From JBOGXF01 sp050694275 (GTDB lineage Bacteria; Actinomycetota; CADDZG01; WHSQ01): 64,000 bases of DNA. Below the pieces are notes generated by a model. It worked only from the letters and a program-made list of their open reading frames with translations, did not search any database and was not told the origin of the DNA. The stretch's first letter is position 1; each line of letters starts with the position of its first letter. Of the stretch, positions 42,262 to 53,600 are shown one piece after another. A program made the translations under genes and the position numbers. Where the stretch lies: the NCBI GenBank assembly GCA_050694275.1, contig JBOGXF010000053.1, positions 10,151 to 74,150 of the forward strand. Direction: 5' to 3'.

Positions 42262-43761
42262 CTAGTCCCGGAGCGCGTTGTGGGCCGCGACCGCCTTGAG
42301 CACACCCTCGGCCTTGCGCCGGGTCTCGTCCGCTTCGCTCTCCGCCACCGAGTCCGCTACGACTCCGGCCCCCGCCTGGACGTAGGCCCGGCCGTTCGTC
42401 GCCACCACGGTGCGGATCGCAATGCACGTGTCGAGGTTGCCGGAGAAGTCGAAATACCCCACGACCCCGGCGTATGGGCCGCGGCGAGTGACTTCGAGAG
42501 CGTCGATGATCTCCATCGCTCGCACCTTGGGGGCCCCGGACACCGTGCCGGCCGGAAAGCACGCTGCCAGAGCGTCGAAAGCGGTCCGGTCGGGAGCGAG
42601 CCGGCCGCTGACGCTCGACACGATGTGCATCACGTGCGAATAGCGCTCGACCACCATCAGCTCGTCGACGTTCACCGTGCCGTAGCGAGCCACCCGGCCG
42701 ACGTCGTTTCGAGCGAGATCGACGAGCATCACGTGCTCGGCTCGCTCTTTCTCGTCGGCGAGAAGCGACTCTTCGAGGGCGCGGTCCTCTTCCTCGGTTC
42801 GACCGCGGCGAAGAGTGCCGGCGATTGGACGCGCCACGATGAGATCGCCCTCCACTCGCACCAGAGGCTCCGGAGAGGAACCCGCGATCTCGATGGTGTC
42901 CGCCCGTCCTTCGGGACCGAACCTGAGGAAATACATATAAGGGCTCGGGTTGAGCATGCGCAGCGCGCGGTAGGCGCCGAACACTGAGCCGTCCACCGGG
43001 GTTTCGAAGCGACGCGACGGGACCACCTGGAAGATGTCGCCGGCGAAGATGTGTTCCTTCGCCAGTTCCACCCATTTGGCGTACTCGTCGTCGTCGACGA
43101 CCGAAGAGAACTCGACCGGCAGGTCCAGGTCCGGCGAGAACGACGGTGCCGATAGCGGTGCCGACAGCCGATCGATCATCTCTTCGCATCTCCCCACCGC
43201 CTCGTCGTAGGCCGCTTTCGGATCGTCGGGCGTCGCGACGTTGGTGATGACGAAAGCGCGTTGCGCAAGGTGATCGAAAACCACAAACGTGCGCGTGAGC
43301 AGAAGGGCCAGGTCCGGGAGCCCGAGATCGTCCGGCGGGGGGTCCGGCAATCGCTCGAGCTCGCGGACGCAGTCGTAACCCAGGAAGCCCACGGCCCCGC
43401 CGTGAAGCGGTGGGAGCCCCTCGAGCCGCGGCGAGGTGCATCTCGAAAGAAGCCGCTTAACGTACGCGAGCGGCCCCTCGCCCGCTTCGGGCACCACCGG
43501 AGGGTTGCCCTCCACTTCGACCTCGCCATGCCGGGCCGTCACGAACGCGAACGCGTCGCCTCCGAGAAACGAGTAGCGCGCCCAGCGTTCCCCTCCCTCG
43601 ACGCTTTCGAGAAGAAACGCGTTGTCGAGGTCGCGGCCGACTCGCAGGTATGCGGCGACGGGAGTCTGTGTGTCTGCAAGAATCTCGCGCCACACGGGAA
43701 CGACGGTGTAGCGACTGCACAGGGCCTCGAACTCGGCCCGGTCCGGAAGGTAGTTGCTCAC
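42262..43761 (-). CDS. trpE: anthranilate synthase component I
   Basis: This 499-residue chorismate-binding enzyme has an N-terminal feedback region with [18 protein letters not shown] (LLES tryptophan-binding type) and a catalytic half with [60 protein letters not shown] and [20 protein letters not shown]. It makes anthranilate with TrpG, which is not in the window. GTG 43761 overlaps the hisI stop (GTGA), so it is coupled to the his genes. A longer upstream frame was rejected. Confidence 0.93.
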   Translation of the reverse strand: MSNYLPDRAEFEALCSRYTVVPVWREILADTQTPVAAYLRVGRDLDNAFLLESVEGGERWARYSFLGGDAFAFVTARHGEVEVEGNPPVVPEAGEGPLAYVKRLLSRCTSPRLEGLPPLHGGAVGFLGYDCVRELERLPDPPPDDLGLPDLALLLTRTFVVFDHLAQRAFVITNVATPDDPKAAYDEAVGRCEEMIDRLSAPLSAPSFSPDLDLPVEFSSVVDDDEYAKWVELAKEHIFAGDIFQVVPSRRFETPVDGSVFGAYRALRMLNPSPYMYFLRFGPEGRADTIEIAGSSPEPLVRVEGDLIVARPIAGTLRRGRTEEEDRALEESLLADEKERAEHVMLVDLARNDVGRVARYGTVNVDELMVVERYSHVMHIVSSVSGRLAPDRTAFDALAACFPAGTVSGAPKVRAMEIIDALEVTRRGPYAGVVGYFDFSGNLDTCIAIRTVVATNGRAYVQAGAGVVADSVAESEADETRRKAEGVLKAVAAHNALRD

Positions 43762-44090
43762 GATTGCCGGGAGCGGTCGAACGATCGAAAAAAGCACGAG
43801 TACTCCCCGGTGTGGCACGCGGGGCCCTGTGGCTCCACGAGCATCAACAGCGCGTCTGCGTCGCAGTCGTACCGGACCTCGACCACCCTCTGCGTGTTGC
43901 CAGAGGTAGCCCCTTTGTTCCAGTACTCGCGCCGCGATCTGCTCCAGAACCACGTCGTTTTCGACTCGAGAGTTCGGCGCACCGCCTCGGCGTCGACGTA
44001 GGCAAGCATCAGGACCTCTTTGGTCTTTGCGTCCTGGACGATCGCCGGCGCAAGCCCCTTTTCGTCGTAGACGAGGTCTTCCGGGCGCAT
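43758..44090 (-). CDS. hisI: phosphoribosyl-AMP cyclohydrolase
   Basis: This single-domain HisI of 110 residues contains [40 protein letters not shown] and the metal-binding [22 protein letters not shown]. It opens the purine ring of PR-AMP in histidine synthesis. The HisE pyrophosphatase is not fused or adjacent. It lies 2 bp after the M24 gene. Confidence 0.95.
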   Translation of the reverse strand: MRPEDLVYDEKGLAPAIVQDAKTKEVLMLAYVDAEAVRRTLESKTTWFWSRSRREYWNKGATSGNTQRVVEVRYDCDADALLMLVEPQGPACHTGEYSCFFRSFDRSRQS

Positions 44091-44092
44091 GG

Positions 44093-45229
44093 CTATAGCT
44101 CCAGGTCGTAGGGGAAGGGGTCGGTGAAGTGCTCGACGCGGTCTTCCGTCACGAGGACGGTGTCTTCGAGCCTTACTCCCCCGATCCCGAAGAAGTAGAG
44201 GCCCGGCTCGACGGCGACGACGTCGCCGGCCACGAGTGCATCGGCGCGACCTCTCAAGTTGGGTTTCTCGTGCACCTCGAGGCCGACCCCGTGCCCGAGG
44301 GCATGAGAGAAGCCCTCCTTGAGCTGCCCTGGATCGTGTTTCTGCGTGGGAAACCCCTGTTCGTGGAAATACCCGGCGACTCGCAGGTAGGCATCGTCGG
44401 CTCCGGGCCTCAGGGCGTCAAACGCGATGTCGAGGGCGGTCCGGCAGTGGCGGTGCAACTCCCGCACTTCGGTCGACGGCTCGCCGGAAACGAACGTGCG
44501 GGTCATGTCGGTGTAGGCGCCCGTTCTGCGATCGCGCGGGTAGCAGTCGATCACGATGGTCGCGTTTGGAGCGATCGGCCCCCGGCCCGGGTCGTGGCCC
44601 CTCAAACAGGCGTCCCCGCACTGGACGAGGATCTCCTCGCTCTCGGCCCCGAGGGAGATCAGTTCGTTGCTCATCGCCTCCCTTATCCACTCCGCGGTAA
44701 GCACGTCGCCATCGAAACGAAGCTCGCCCCTAAACGTGGGCTCGGCCTCGCGTATCATGCGCGCCGCGACGAGCATCGCCGTGTCTGCCGCTCTCTGGGC
44801 CCGCTCGATGCCTTCGATTTCCCAAGGGGCCTTCTGCCGTCTTCTTTCGGACCACGCTTCGGCGTCGATTTGTACCTCGATGCCCTTGCGGCGCAGATAA
44901 TCGGCAACCAACACATCGAGCGTCGGAGGCACTGCGACTCTGGACGCACCCACCCGTTCCAGAGCCCGCGACGCGATCTCCGGCCAGATGTCGTGGTGCG
45001 GTACGTCGTGATCGTCGACCAGGTCGCGGTAGCCGAGCGAGTGCGCGTCCCAGAACTCGTCGATCACGTCATCCCGCCCGGAGAGGAGATCCTTCTCGAG
45101 CACAGATCCAACGACCACCCGTTTGCCGTCGTGCTCGATGAAGGCGAGCGTGTCGCCGACGGGCTCGGCGATCTCGTGCCGCAGCTCGGGGCTCCTCAGG
45201 GCATCGCCGTATAAAAAGAAGGTCGTCAT
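44093..45229 (-). CDS. M24-family (Xaa-Pro aminopeptidase-like) metallopeptidase
   Basis: This 378-residue protein has an N-terminal creatinase-like domain and a C-terminal pita-bread domain with all five metal ligands: IVIDCYPR and YTDMTRTF (Asp, Asp), [14 protein letters not shown] (His), AVEPGLYF (Glu) and RLEDTVLV (Glu). It is likely an aminopeptidase or dipeptidase cleaving before proline. It is embedded between hisF (4-nt overlap) and hisI (2-bp gap), an unusual location for a peptidase. Confidence 0.88.
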   Translation of the reverse strand: MTTFFLYGDALRSPELRHEIAEPVGDTLAFIEHDGKRVVVGSVLEKDLLSGRDDVIDEFWDAHSLGYRDLVDDHDVPHHDIWPEIASRALERVGASRVAVPPTLDVLVADYLRRKGIEVQIDAEAWSERRRQKAPWEIEGIERAQRAADTAMLVAARMIREAEPTFRGELRFDGDVLTAEWIREAMSNELISLGAESEEILVQCGDACLRGHDPGRGPIAPNATIVIDCYPRDRRTGAYTDMTRTFVSGEPSTEVRELHRHCRTALDIAFDALRPGADDAYLRVAGYFHEQGFPTQKHDPGQLKEGFSHALGHGVGLEVHEKPNLRGRADALVAGDVVAVEPGLYFFGIGGVRLEDTVLVTEDRVEHFTDPFPYDLEL

Positions 45230-45999
45230 GGGCGGGGAATCCTAACTGCGAGGCCGCGCTCCTGAAGCGCTCGCTTGGCGTCGAGGACCGAGAAAATCCC
45301 GAAATGGAAGACCGACGCGGCCAGCGCCGCCTCCGCACCGCCCCGCGCGGGATCGACCGCGTCGGCGAGGTGCTCGGGGGAGCCCGCTCCACCGGACGCG
45401 ATGACCGGCACACCCACGGCGTCGACCACGCGCCGGGTGAGCTCGAGGTCGTAACCGTCGGTCGTCCCGTCTCGGTCCATGGAGGTGAGAAGGATCTCGC
45501 CGGCCCCCAGATCGCACACCCGCTCGGCCCAGCCGACCGCGTCGAGCCCGGTCGGAGTCCGGCCGCCCTCCACGCAGACCTCCCAGAAGCCCGCCTTGGA
45601 ACGGCGCGCGTCAATGGCCGCCACGATGGCCTGGGAGCCGAACTCGTCGGACGCAGCGCGCACCAGGAGGGGATCCTCGACGGCCGCGGTGTTCATCGAA
45701 ACCTTGTCCGCGCCGGCCCGCAGCAGCTTGCGGACGTCGTCCACGTTTCGGACCCCACCTCCGACCGTGAACGGGATGAACAGGGTCTCGGCCGTTCGGG
45801 TCGCGACGTCGTAGATGAGCTCGCGCTCCTCGTGGGACGCGGTGATGTCGAGGAACACCAGCTCGTCGGCGCCCTCGGCGTCGTAGCGTGCCGCCAGCTC
45901 GACCGGATCGCCGGCGTCGCGCAGGTCGACGAACTTGACGCCCTTGACGACTCGGCCCTTGTCGACGTCGAGGCAGGGAATGATGCGCTTGGCCAGCAT
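45226..45999 (-). CDS. hisF: imidazole glycerol phosphate synthase subunit HisF
   Basis: The 257-residue TIM barrel has [13 protein letters not shown] [19 protein letters not shown] with the catalytic Asp, [10 protein letters not shown], and [15 protein letters not shown] with the second Asp. It forms IGP and AICAR using ammonia from HisH. It overlaps the M24 gene by 4 nt and lies 23 bp after hisA. Confidence 0.96.
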   Translation of the reverse strand: MLAKRIIPCLDVDKGRVVKGVKFVDLRDAGDPVELAARYDAEGADELVFLDITASHEERELIYDVATRTAETLFIPFTVGGGVRNVDDVRKLLRAGADKVSMNTAAVEDPLLVRAASDEFGSQAIVAAIDARRSKAGFWEVCVEGGRTPTGLDAVGWAERVCDLGAGEILLTSMDRDGTTDGYDLELTRRVVDAVGVPVIASGGAGSPEHLADAVDPARGGAEAALAASVFHFGIFSVLDAKRALQERGLAVRIPRP

Positions 46000-46022
46000 C
46001 TCACCAGGTTACGGTGGGGTGA

Positions 46023-46793
46023 TTACTCGGGGGGCAGCGGCTCTTCGGCTTCCAGCGCCGCGGCCTCGTCGGCCGCCCAGTTGGCCTCGGCGACCCCAAA
46101 CTTCTGCTCGTAGAGGGCGCGGCCCACGATCGCTCCCCGAAGGCCGAGCGAGTGCAGGCGCGCCACGGAGCGGAGCTCCTCGAGCGAACCGATTCCCCCC
46201 GACGCGATGACCGGCAGGGCGGTGGTCTCCGCGAGCCGGATGAGCCCACCGACGTTCGGGCCCGACATCGTCCCGTCGCGGGTCACGTCGGTGTAGATGA
46301 ACAGACCGACGCCGGCCGACTCGAATCGTTCAACCGCGTCGATCACCGGTACGCCACTTCCGACGGTCCAGCCGTGCGACGCGAGCTCCCCGCCACGGGC
46401 GTCGAGAGATACGGCGATGCGATCTCCGTATCGTTTACACGCCCGCTCGAGAGCGGCCGGATCTTCGAGCGCGACCGTCCCCAGCACGGCGCGGCTCGCG
46501 CCGGCGGCGATGACCTCCTCGACGTCTTCGAGGCTCCTGAGGCCGCCCCCCGCCTGAACCGGGCAGGACGCGCGCTTCACCGCTTCGATCACCAGCTCCC
46601 GGTTCTCGGCCACTCCCGTCTTCGCGCCGTCGAGATCCACGATGTGAAGCCAGCGCGCCCCGGCCCGGCAGAAGCCGAGCGCGACCTCGACCGGATCGTC
46701 CGAGTAGACGGTCTCGGTCCCGAAACGTCCTTGAAGGAGCCGCACGCAACGACCCTCGGAGATGTCGACCGCGGGCAAGACCGCGAAGGTCAT
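46023..46793 (-). CDS. hisA: ProFAR isomerase HisA
   Basis: The 256-residue TIM barrel contains LLPAVDI-like VLPAVDISEGRCVRL with the catalytic Asp, QAGGGLRSLEDVEE, DVTRDGTMSGPN with the second Asp and IASGGIGSLEEL. It isomerizes ProFAR to PRFAR. Actinobacterial HisA can double as PriA (TrpF). No trpF is visible in this window, so a dual role is possible but unproven. It overlaps the hisH stop by 4 nt. Confidence 0.94.
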   Translation of the reverse strand: MTFAVLPAVDISEGRCVRLLQGRFGTETVYSDDPVEVALGFCRAGARWLHIVDLDGAKTGVAENRELVIEAVKRASCPVQAGGGLRSLEDVEEVIAAGASRAVLGTVALEDPAALERACKRYGDRIAVSLDARGGELASHGWTVGSGVPVIDAVERFESAGVGLFIYTDVTRDGTMSGPNVGGLIRLAETTALPVIASGGIGSLEELRSVARLHSLGLRGAIVGRALYEQKFGVAEANWAADEAAALEAEEPLPPE

Positions 46794-47365
46794 GCGGCCG
46801 CCTTAGCCCAACGGCTCAACAGATCGATGCCGGCTCGTCCGCTTTTCTCGGGATGGAATTGCACCGCGGTGATGGATCCGGTCTCGATCCACGCGGCGAA
46901 CCGATCGCCGTGCTCGCACCATCCCGCAACGTCGGACTCGTCGCTCGGGTGCGGGGCATATGAATGGTCGAAATAGAAATACTCGTCGTCGACACGATTC
47001 CATCCGATGTGAGGCACGGTCACCGACTCGGGAAGTCGAGTCACACTGCCCGGCACGATGCCGAGTCCTGGGCCCCCGCCGCGCTCCTCGCTCTCGTCAA
47101 ACAGCACCTGCATACCCAGGCAGATCCCGAGATAGGGACGTTCTTTTGCGATCCAGTCCCGCACGGACTCGTCGAGGCCGCCCGACGACAGGTTCGTCAC
47201 GCACCGGCCGAAGATGCCCTGACCGGGAACGCACATCGCGGCGCACCGGTCGATCGTGGAACGGTCCGAGGTCAGCACGACGTCCGCTCCGGCGGCCTCG
47301 AGCGCCTTGGCGACGCTTCGAAGGTTTCCCATCCCGTGATCGATCAGCGCCGTCCGAAGGGTCAC
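46790..47365 (-). CDS. hisH: imidazole glycerol phosphate synthase subunit HisH
   Basis: This 191-residue class-I glutamine amidotransferase has GMGNLRSV at the N-terminus, nucleophile Cys in YLGICLGMQ, and His/Glu in AVQFHPEKSG. It feeds ammonia to HisF. GTG 47365 overlaps the hisB stop (GTGA). The oxyanion-strand region reads CVPGQGIFGRC rather than the common PGVGAF, still compatible with function. Confidence 0.93.
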   Translation of the reverse strand: MTLRTALIDHGMGNLRSVAKALEAAGADVVLTSDRSTIDRCAAMCVPGQGIFGRCVTNLSSGGLDESVRDWIAKERPYLGICLGMQVLFDESEERGGGPGLGIVPGSVTRLPESVTVPHIGWNRVDDEYFYFDHSYAPHPSDESDVAGWCEHGDRFAAWIETGSITAVQFHPEKSGRAGIDLLSRWAKAAA

Positions 47366-47952
47366 AGAACTCCCTTGGTCGAGGGAATGTCCCCCGGCGA
47401 TCTCGGATCGATCGACACCGCTTCGCCCAGCGCGCGGGCGAGACCCTTGAAGACCGCCTCGACGCAATGGTGTGCGTTGCGTCCGGCTAGCAATCGGACG
47501 TGAAGGGTCAGTCCCCCGCTGCGGGCGAAGGCCTGGAGGAACTCCTCGGTGAGCACGGTGTCGTACTGGCCGATCGTCTCGGCCGGCACGTTCGCCTCGT
47601 ACACGAGCAAGGGCCGGCCCGAGATATCGAGCGCGACCTGGGCGAGGGCCTCCTCCATCGGCACCAGCGCGTCGCCGTAGCGCCGGATCCCGCGCTTGTC
47701 GCCGATCGCCTGAACCAGCGCCTCCCCCAGAACGATGCCGACGTCCTCGACCGTGTGGTGCGCATCGACCTCGAGGTCACCGGCGGCCTCGATCACCAGA
47801 CCGAGCCGGCCGTGTCGCCCGAGCTGATCGAGCATGTGGTCGAAGAACGGGACTCCGGTAGATGCCTCGACCGAACCCCCGGCGAGGTCGAGCTCGGCCG
47901 TGACCTTGGTCTCACCGGTCTGTCGCTCGACGCGGGCGCGCCGATCACTCAT
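47362..47952 (-). CDS. hisB: imidazoleglycerol-phosphate dehydratase
   Basis: The single-function HisB of 196 residues contains two metal motifs DAHHTVEDVGI and NAHHCVEAVFK, plus FFDHMLDQLGRHGRL. There is no fused phosphatase domain. It removes water from IGP. It overlaps hisC by 8 nt. Confidence 0.96.
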   Translation of the reverse strand: MSDRRARVERQTGETKVTAELDLAGGSVEASTGVPFFDHMLDQLGRHGRLGLVIEAAGDLEVDAHHTVEDVGIVLGEALVQAIGDKRGIRRYGDALVPMEEALAQVALDISGRPLLVYEANVPAETIGQYDTVLTEEFLQAFARSGGLTLHVRLLAGRNAHHCVEAVFKGLARALGEAVSIDPRSPGDIPSTKGVL

Positions 47953-49018
47953 CCATGACCTCTTCCATCGCCCGCACGAACGCGTCGGATTCCTCCGGCA
48001 GCCCCGCGGTCACCCGGAGGCATCCCTCGAGCCCCGGATAATCCGAATAGTTGCGGATGAGCACACCGCGCTCGAGCAGCCCCTCCCAGATGCGGTTCGG
48101 CTCCTCGACCTGGAACATCACGAAGTTAGCTTTCGACGGAAAAGTCTTGATTCCCATCGCCTGAAGCTCGATTGCGATCCGATCGCGTTCCTCCCCCAAG
48201 GCTTTCGCCGGCTCGAGCGTCTCGGACACGTGTCGGATGGCGGCCGCGCCGATCCTCTGGGTGATGCTCCCTAGGTGGTACGGCAGACCCACGCGGGCTA
48301 TCCCATCGACGATCTCGGGGGCGGCCAGCAGGTAGCCGATCCTCGCCCCCGCAAGCCGCCAGGCCTTCGAGAAAGTCTTCACGAGCACGAGATTTCGATG
48401 CTCGTAGAGGAGCGGGCGCACGCTGTCCGAGGCATCGGCGAACTCACCGTACGCCTCGTCGACCACCACCAGGCCATCGGTCTCGGCGGCGAGGGCGCGG
48501 ACCGTGTCGTGCAGCTCGCACCCGCCGCTGGGATTGTTTGGCGAACACACCAGGACGACCGTCGGCCGGTGCTCGTGGATGGCCGCGATCGCCGAGTTGA
48601 GCTCTATCGCATAATCCTCGGCGCGCTGGACCTGGAGCGTGTGCGTGCCGGCGATCCGGGGGATCAGGGTGTGCAGCGAGTAGGTGGGCTCGAACGTGAG
48701 CGAGATTCGTCCCGGCCCCCCGTAAGCGAGAAAGAGGTGCATGAAGACCTCGTTCGAGCCGTTCGCGACCCACAAGCCGTCACGCGGCCACCCGGTGAGC
48801 TCCGAGAGGCTGGATAGAAGGTCGGCGGCGTCGCGGTCCGGGTAGCGATTGAGAGCGAGATCCTGAAGGTCGGCGATGACGTCTTCGAGCACCCCAGCGG
48901 GAGGCGGGTAGGGCGACTCGTTCGTGTTCATCCGGTACCGAGCGGGCTGCTGCGGCGATACGTACGGTTCGACGTCCTCAAGATCGGGTCGCACCGACAA
49001 CAGATAGCGTTCGGCCAC
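47945..49018 (-). CDS. hisC: histidinol-phosphate aminotransferase
   Basis: This 357-residue PLP enzyme (fold type I) has NTNESPYPPP, NGSNEVFMHLF, CSPNNPSGG, VVDEAYGEF, the PLP lysine in VKTFSKAWRLAGARIGY and a C-terminal LRVTAG. It transaminates imidazole-acetol phosphate. GTG 49018 (VAERYLLS) lies 2 nt after the hisD stop and is preferred; an upstream frame to 49054 would overlap hisD. Confidence 0.93.
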   Translation of the reverse strand: MAERYLLSVRPDLEDVEPYVSPQQPARYRMNTNESPYPPPAGVLEDVIADLQDLALNRYPDRDAADLLSSLSELTGWPRDGLWVANGSNEVFMHLFLAYGGPGRISLTFEPTYSLHTLIPRIAGTHTLQVQRAEDYAIELNSAIAAIHEHRPTVVLVCSPNNPSGGCELHDTVRALAAETDGLVVVDEAYGEFADASDSVRPLLYEHRNLVLVKTFSKAWRLAGARIGYLLAAPEIVDGIARVGLPYHLGSITQRIGAAAIRHVSETLEPAKALGEERDRIAIELQAMGIKTFPSKANFVMFQVEEPNRIWEGLLERGVLIRNYSDYPGLEGCLRVTAGLPEESDAFVRAMEEVMDE

Positions 49019-49020
49019 CG

Positions 49021-50319
49021 TCACTTCCTCCCGGAACGATCCAGCCTCGCCCATACCGCACGGGCGTGCGCCAGTAGGCCTTCGGCCTCGGCGAGCGCAT
49101 CAACGTGCGGGGCGAGACGCGCAAGCGCGCTCGGCTCGAGGCCCGAGACGTAGATGCGTTTGACGAAGTCGCCGACCCCGAGGCCCGATGACCACCGCGC
49201 TGCGCCCCCGCTGGGAAGTATGTGGTTCGTACCAGCGACGTAATCCCCCATCGACACCGGCGAGGCCGCTCCAACGAACACCGCGCCCGCGTTGCGCACC
49301 TCGTCGAGTAAGTCGAGCGCTCCCGCGCACACGAGCTCGAGGTGCTCGGGAGCGAATGCGTTGGCTGTGTCGATGGCGTGGGCGAGATCGCGCACCACCA
49401 CCGTGCATCCCCCTTCGATCAGCGCGTTCTCGACATCTTCGGGCCTCTCGTGGCGTGCGACCTCTATCTCGAGGGCGGCGTTCACCCGCTCGGCGAGCTC
49501 GGCCGATGGGGTGATCAGGACATACGCGCCATGGGGGCCGTGCTCGGCCTGCGCGACGATGTCGGCCGCGAGCACGTCGGGCGCTGCGGTCTCGTCGGCG
49601 ACGATCGCGATCTCTGTCGGCCCCGCGTCTGAATCGGTCCCGACCCACCCCCGGACCGAGCGCTTCGCGAGAATCACGTAGACGTTGCCGGGACCGACGA
49701 TCTTTTCGACCGGTCGCACCGAGATCGTCCCATAGGCGAACGCCGCGATCGCCTGGGCGCCCCCCATGCGGTAGACCTCGTCTATACCGACCACCGTGCA
49801 TGCAGCGAGGACGGCCTCGGCGATCTCGCCACCGGGGGAAGGCGGCGAGCAAACCGCGATCCCCTCGACCCCGGCCACCTGCGCGGGGACGGCCGCCATG
49901 ACCACGGTCGACGGGTATGCGGCCCGGCCCCCCGGGGCGTAGATCCCGACCCGCCGAAGAGGACGGATGAGTTCGCCGACCAGTTCGTCGTCCTCGCGCT
50001 CGAGCCACGTCTCGGGCAGCTGCCGTTCGCTCGTGCGACGCAGCCTCGCGGCCATCACCTCGAGCGCGTCGATAACTTCGGGGCGCACGAGCGAACGCGC
50101 CTTTTCGATTGTCGTTTCGTCGACCCTCAGGTCCTCCGGCGTGAGGCGCGCCCGATCGAGCCGTTCGGTGTGCTCGAGCAACGCGGCGTCGCCGCGCAGC
50201 CGGACGTCGTCGACGATCTCGCCGACCGTCTCCGCCGGGTCACCTTGGGGGCCGACGAGTTTTGGCCGCGGAACGTGTACGGGAGTGCGCTGATCGCGTG
50301 CGTCGATGATCTCGAGCAT
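49021..50319 (-). CDS. hisD: histidinol dehydrogenase
   Basis: The 432-residue enzyme has VPGGRAAYPSTVVMAAVPA-like YAPGGRAAYPS, GGAQAIAAFAYGT, VGPGNVYVILAKR, GPTEIAIVADE, zinc/catalytic QAEHGPHG, FAPEHLEL and SMGDYVAGTNHILPSGGAARW. It oxidizes histidinol to histidine in two NAD steps. It is apparently leaderless: TAGGCT (50331-50326 on the minus strand) lies 12 nt before the ATG, so the his-trp run probably has its promoter here. hisG is absent. Confidence 0.96.
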   Translation of the reverse strand: MLEIIDARDQRTPVHVPRPKLVGPQGDPAETVGEIVDDVRLRGDAALLEHTERLDRARLTPEDLRVDETTIEKARSLVRPEVIDALEVMAARLRRTSERQLPETWLEREDDELVGELIRPLRRVGIYAPGGRAAYPSTVVMAAVPAQVAGVEGIAVCSPPSPGGEIAEAVLAACTVVGIDEVYRMGGAQAIAAFAYGTISVRPVEKIVGPGNVYVILAKRSVRGWVGTDSDAGPTEIAIVADETAAPDVLAADIVAQAEHGPHGAYVLITPSAELAERVNAALEIEVARHERPEDVENALIEGGCTVVVRDLAHAIDTANAFAPEHLELVCAGALDLLDEVRNAGAVFVGAASPVSMGDYVAGTNHILPSGGAARWSSGLGVGDFVKRIYVSGLEPSALARLAPHVDALAEAEGLLAHARAVWARLDRSGRK

Positions 50320-50353
50320 GGCACGAGCCTACGCGGTCGTGAGCATGGCCGCC

Positions 50354-50602
50354 TTACGTCGGAGTGTGCGCCGGCCAGTCCGCGTTGCACTCGCGGCACA
50401 CGACCGATCCCAGCATCACGGACAGCCGGGTTGCGTCACACTCAGGGCAGCGATCGAGCGACTCGGTCCAGCCGGGGTTCTCCGTCTGACACTGCGGACA
50501 GACGAGGATCTGCTCGCCGTGCACGACGCCGCGCGCCCATGGGGACGCTCCCTTGGCCGGATCGGTCTGAACGCGCTGACAGCGATAGCAGGGCACGCCC
50601 AA
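50354..50602 (-). CDS. small zinc-ribbon protein
   Basis: The 82-residue protein carries four Cys pairs (CYRC, CPQC, CPEC, CREC), enough for two zinc ribbons. No catalytic motif is visible. It starts with TTG (50602) or GTG (50596). It lies between dnaE and hisD on the same strand, but hisD has its own promoter-like sequence. Function unknown. Confidence 0.7.
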   Translation of the reverse strand: MGVPCYRCQRVQTDPAKGASPWARGVVHGEQILVCPQCQTENPGWTESLDRCPECDATRLSVMLGSVVCRECNADWPAHTPT

Positions 50603-50695
50603 ATCATCGCCGCTGTTCGCTCAGCGGTCGAGTGCGAATTGGAGGGACGAGGCGTCCCGCCTCACACTCATGGCCGGGCTCGGCCGCTCGGGGAT

Positions 50696-53600
50696 TTATT
50701 GCGTCTCAAACACCGAGGGGCCCAGCAGGGCTTTGATCTCGGCGTGCAGGCCGTTGCCGGTGTCGACCCACAGCTCGCTCGTCAGTCGCAGAACGGTCTC
50801 CTCGCCGCCCACGAGACGAAGAAACACCTGGGTCGAGCCTGGATGCGCCGCGAGCACCTCCTTGAGCTCGTCGATGACCTTGCCGGAGCACATCTCACGC
50901 TGGAGATTGATCACGAGCGGTCGAGCGTCGCCCAGCTCGGGCTCGTGGAGCTCCATGGCGATCAGCTTGATCGAATCGTCCCGCACGTCTTGGTCGACCC
51001 GGCCCTTGACGACCAGGATGGCGTCGGGCCTCAGCATGGCGGCGTATTGCTCGTGGGCCTTCGGAAATACGATCACCTCGACGCCGGCGCCCGACAGGTC
51101 CTCGAGTTGCAGCAAGACCATGATGTCTCCGCGTTTGGTCACGCGCTTGCGAATGTCGGAGACGAGGCCCCCGACGTTCACCACCTCGCCAGGGGGCCGC
51201 GAGTCGAGCGCCGAGATCGGACAGTCGCACATACGCGCCAGCAGCCCCTCGACTCCCAGAAGCGGATGGTCGGACACGTACAGTCCGAGCATCTCCTTCT
51301 CGCGCGCGAGGAGATAGTCCTTTGGGTACTCATCGATCGGGATGGGCGTCTCGTGGTGACCGTTGCCGTTCGGGTCGGGCTCTCCTCCGGAGGAGAACAG
51401 AGAGAACTGTCCCGCCTCTTGCTGCTTGCGCTCGGTGACGACCTCCTGGCAGATGCCCTCGAAAGTCTCGGCCAAGCCCTTGCGCGTGTGGCCCAAAGAC
51501 TCGAACGCCCCTGCCCACACAAGCGACTCGACCGTCTTCTTGTTGAGACATGCGTAATCGACCTTGCGGCAGAAGTCGTAGAAGGATGTGAACTCGCCCT
51601 TGCTGCGGCGCGCCTCGATGATCTTTTCGACCACCCCTTCGCCGACGTGTCGCACCGCGGACAGCCCGAACCGGATCGAATCGCCGACCGGGGTGAAATC
51701 GATCTCGGACGAGTTGACATCCGGCAGCAAGACCGGGATGTCCATCTTGCGCGCCATGTGCAGGTACTTGGGCTTGTCGTCCTTGCGGTCCTTGACCGAG
51801 GTCAGGAGCGCCGCCATGTACTCGACCGGGTAGTGCGCTTTGAGCCACGCGGTCTGATACGCGACGTAGGCATACGACGCGGAGTGTGCTCGGTTGAATG
51901 AGTAATCGGCGAAAGGCTGGATCAGGTCCCACAGCTTCCGCGCCTCTTTCTCGCTCAGGCCGGTCTGCGCGCAGCCCGCGATGAATCGGGGCTCCTCCTT
52001 TTTCATGATGTCGCGCTTCTTTTTGCCGATGGCCTTGCGAACCAGGTCGGCCTCGCCGGGGGTATAGCCGGCCAGCTTTTGGAGCATCTGGACGATCTGC
52101 TCCTGATAGACGAGGACTCCGTAGGTCTCTTTCGTGATGTCCTCGAGCGCGGGATGAAGATAGACGACCTTGCTCGGGTCGAGCTTGCGCTCGATGTAGG
52201 TCGGGATCTGCTCCATCGGTCCCGGCCGGTACAGCGCGATCAGGGCCATGATCTGCTCGAAGCGGTCGGGCTTGAGCTGATGGATCAGCCGGCGCATGCC
52301 CTCGGACTCGAGTTGGAACACGCCGTCCGAGTCCCCCCTTTGCAGCATCTCGTAGACCTTGGGGTCGTCGAGCTCGAGGGAGTCGACATCGACTTCGACG
52401 CCGCGGTTTGCCGCGACGTACTCGCGCGTGAGATCGATGACCGTCAGGTTCCTCAGCCCCAGGAAGTCCATCTTCAGAAGGCCGAGTTCCTCTACTCCGT
52501 TCATATCGAACTGGGTCACGACCTCGCCGTGCTCGCCGCGCTTGAGCGGGAGATGTTCCACCAGTGGGTCGCGTCCGATCACCACACCTGCGGCGTGGAT
52601 CCCCGCGGAGCGCTTGAGGTTCTCGACCTTGAGGGCGACATCGATGATCTCCTTCGCCGCGCCCCCGGCGGCGTATGCCTCGCGCAGCTCGACCGAGGTC
52701 TCGAGCGCCTTCTGGAGTCCGGAGTCGCGCCCCATGATCAGCGGCGGATACATCTTGGTCAGACGGTCGCCGTCGGCGTAGGAGAACCCGAGCACGCGCG
52801 CGGCGTCTCGGATCGCCTGCTTCCCCTTGATCGTGCCATAGGTGACGATCTGAGCGACACGGTCCTCGCCGTACTTGTCCTGGACATAACGGATGACGTC
52901 GCCGCGTTTGCGCTCGTCGAAATCGATGTCGATGTCGGGCATCTGCTTGCGTCCGGGGTTCAGGAAGCGCTCGAACATGAGGTCGTAGCGAAGCGGATCG
53001 AGCTCGGTGATGCCGAGCGCGTAGGACACGACCGAGCCCGCCGCGCTACCCCGGCCGGGGCCGACGCGGATTCCCCGGCGCTTGGCCCAATTGACGAAGT
53101 CCTGCACGACGAGGAAGTAGCCGGCGAAGCCCATGTCGAAGATGACCTTGAGCTCGTAACGGGCGCGGTCGCGGACCTCGGGAGTGACGTCGTCGAAGCG
53201 GCGCCTGAGACCCGCTTCCACGAGATCCTCGAGATGGCCTTCGAGGGTCTTGTTGTCCGGGACCTCGTAGACCGGCAAGACGAGGTTGCCGAGCTGAAGC
53301 GTGACGTTGCATCGTTCCGCGACCTCGAGGGTCGTCTCGCACGCGCCCGGCCAGCGCGCGAACTTCTCGGCCATCTCCTGAGGGGTCTTGAGATAGAACT
53401 CGTTCGAGTCGAACTTGAAACGGTTGGGATCCGACATCTCCGACCCGGTGTTGATGCACAGGAGGACGTCGTGGCCGGCGGCATCGTCTTTGTGGGTGTA
53501 GTGCGAGTCGTTGGTCGCGACCCATGCGATGGCCATCTCCTTGCCGATGGCGACGAGCTCGTCGTTGAGAGCTTGCTGCTCGCGCAGGCCGTGGTCCTGG

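Noticed and set aside
41885..43441. Upstream extension of the M28-like lipoprotein frame
   Set aside because: It is antisense-like noise over trpE; the lipoprotein signal peptide begins at 41884.
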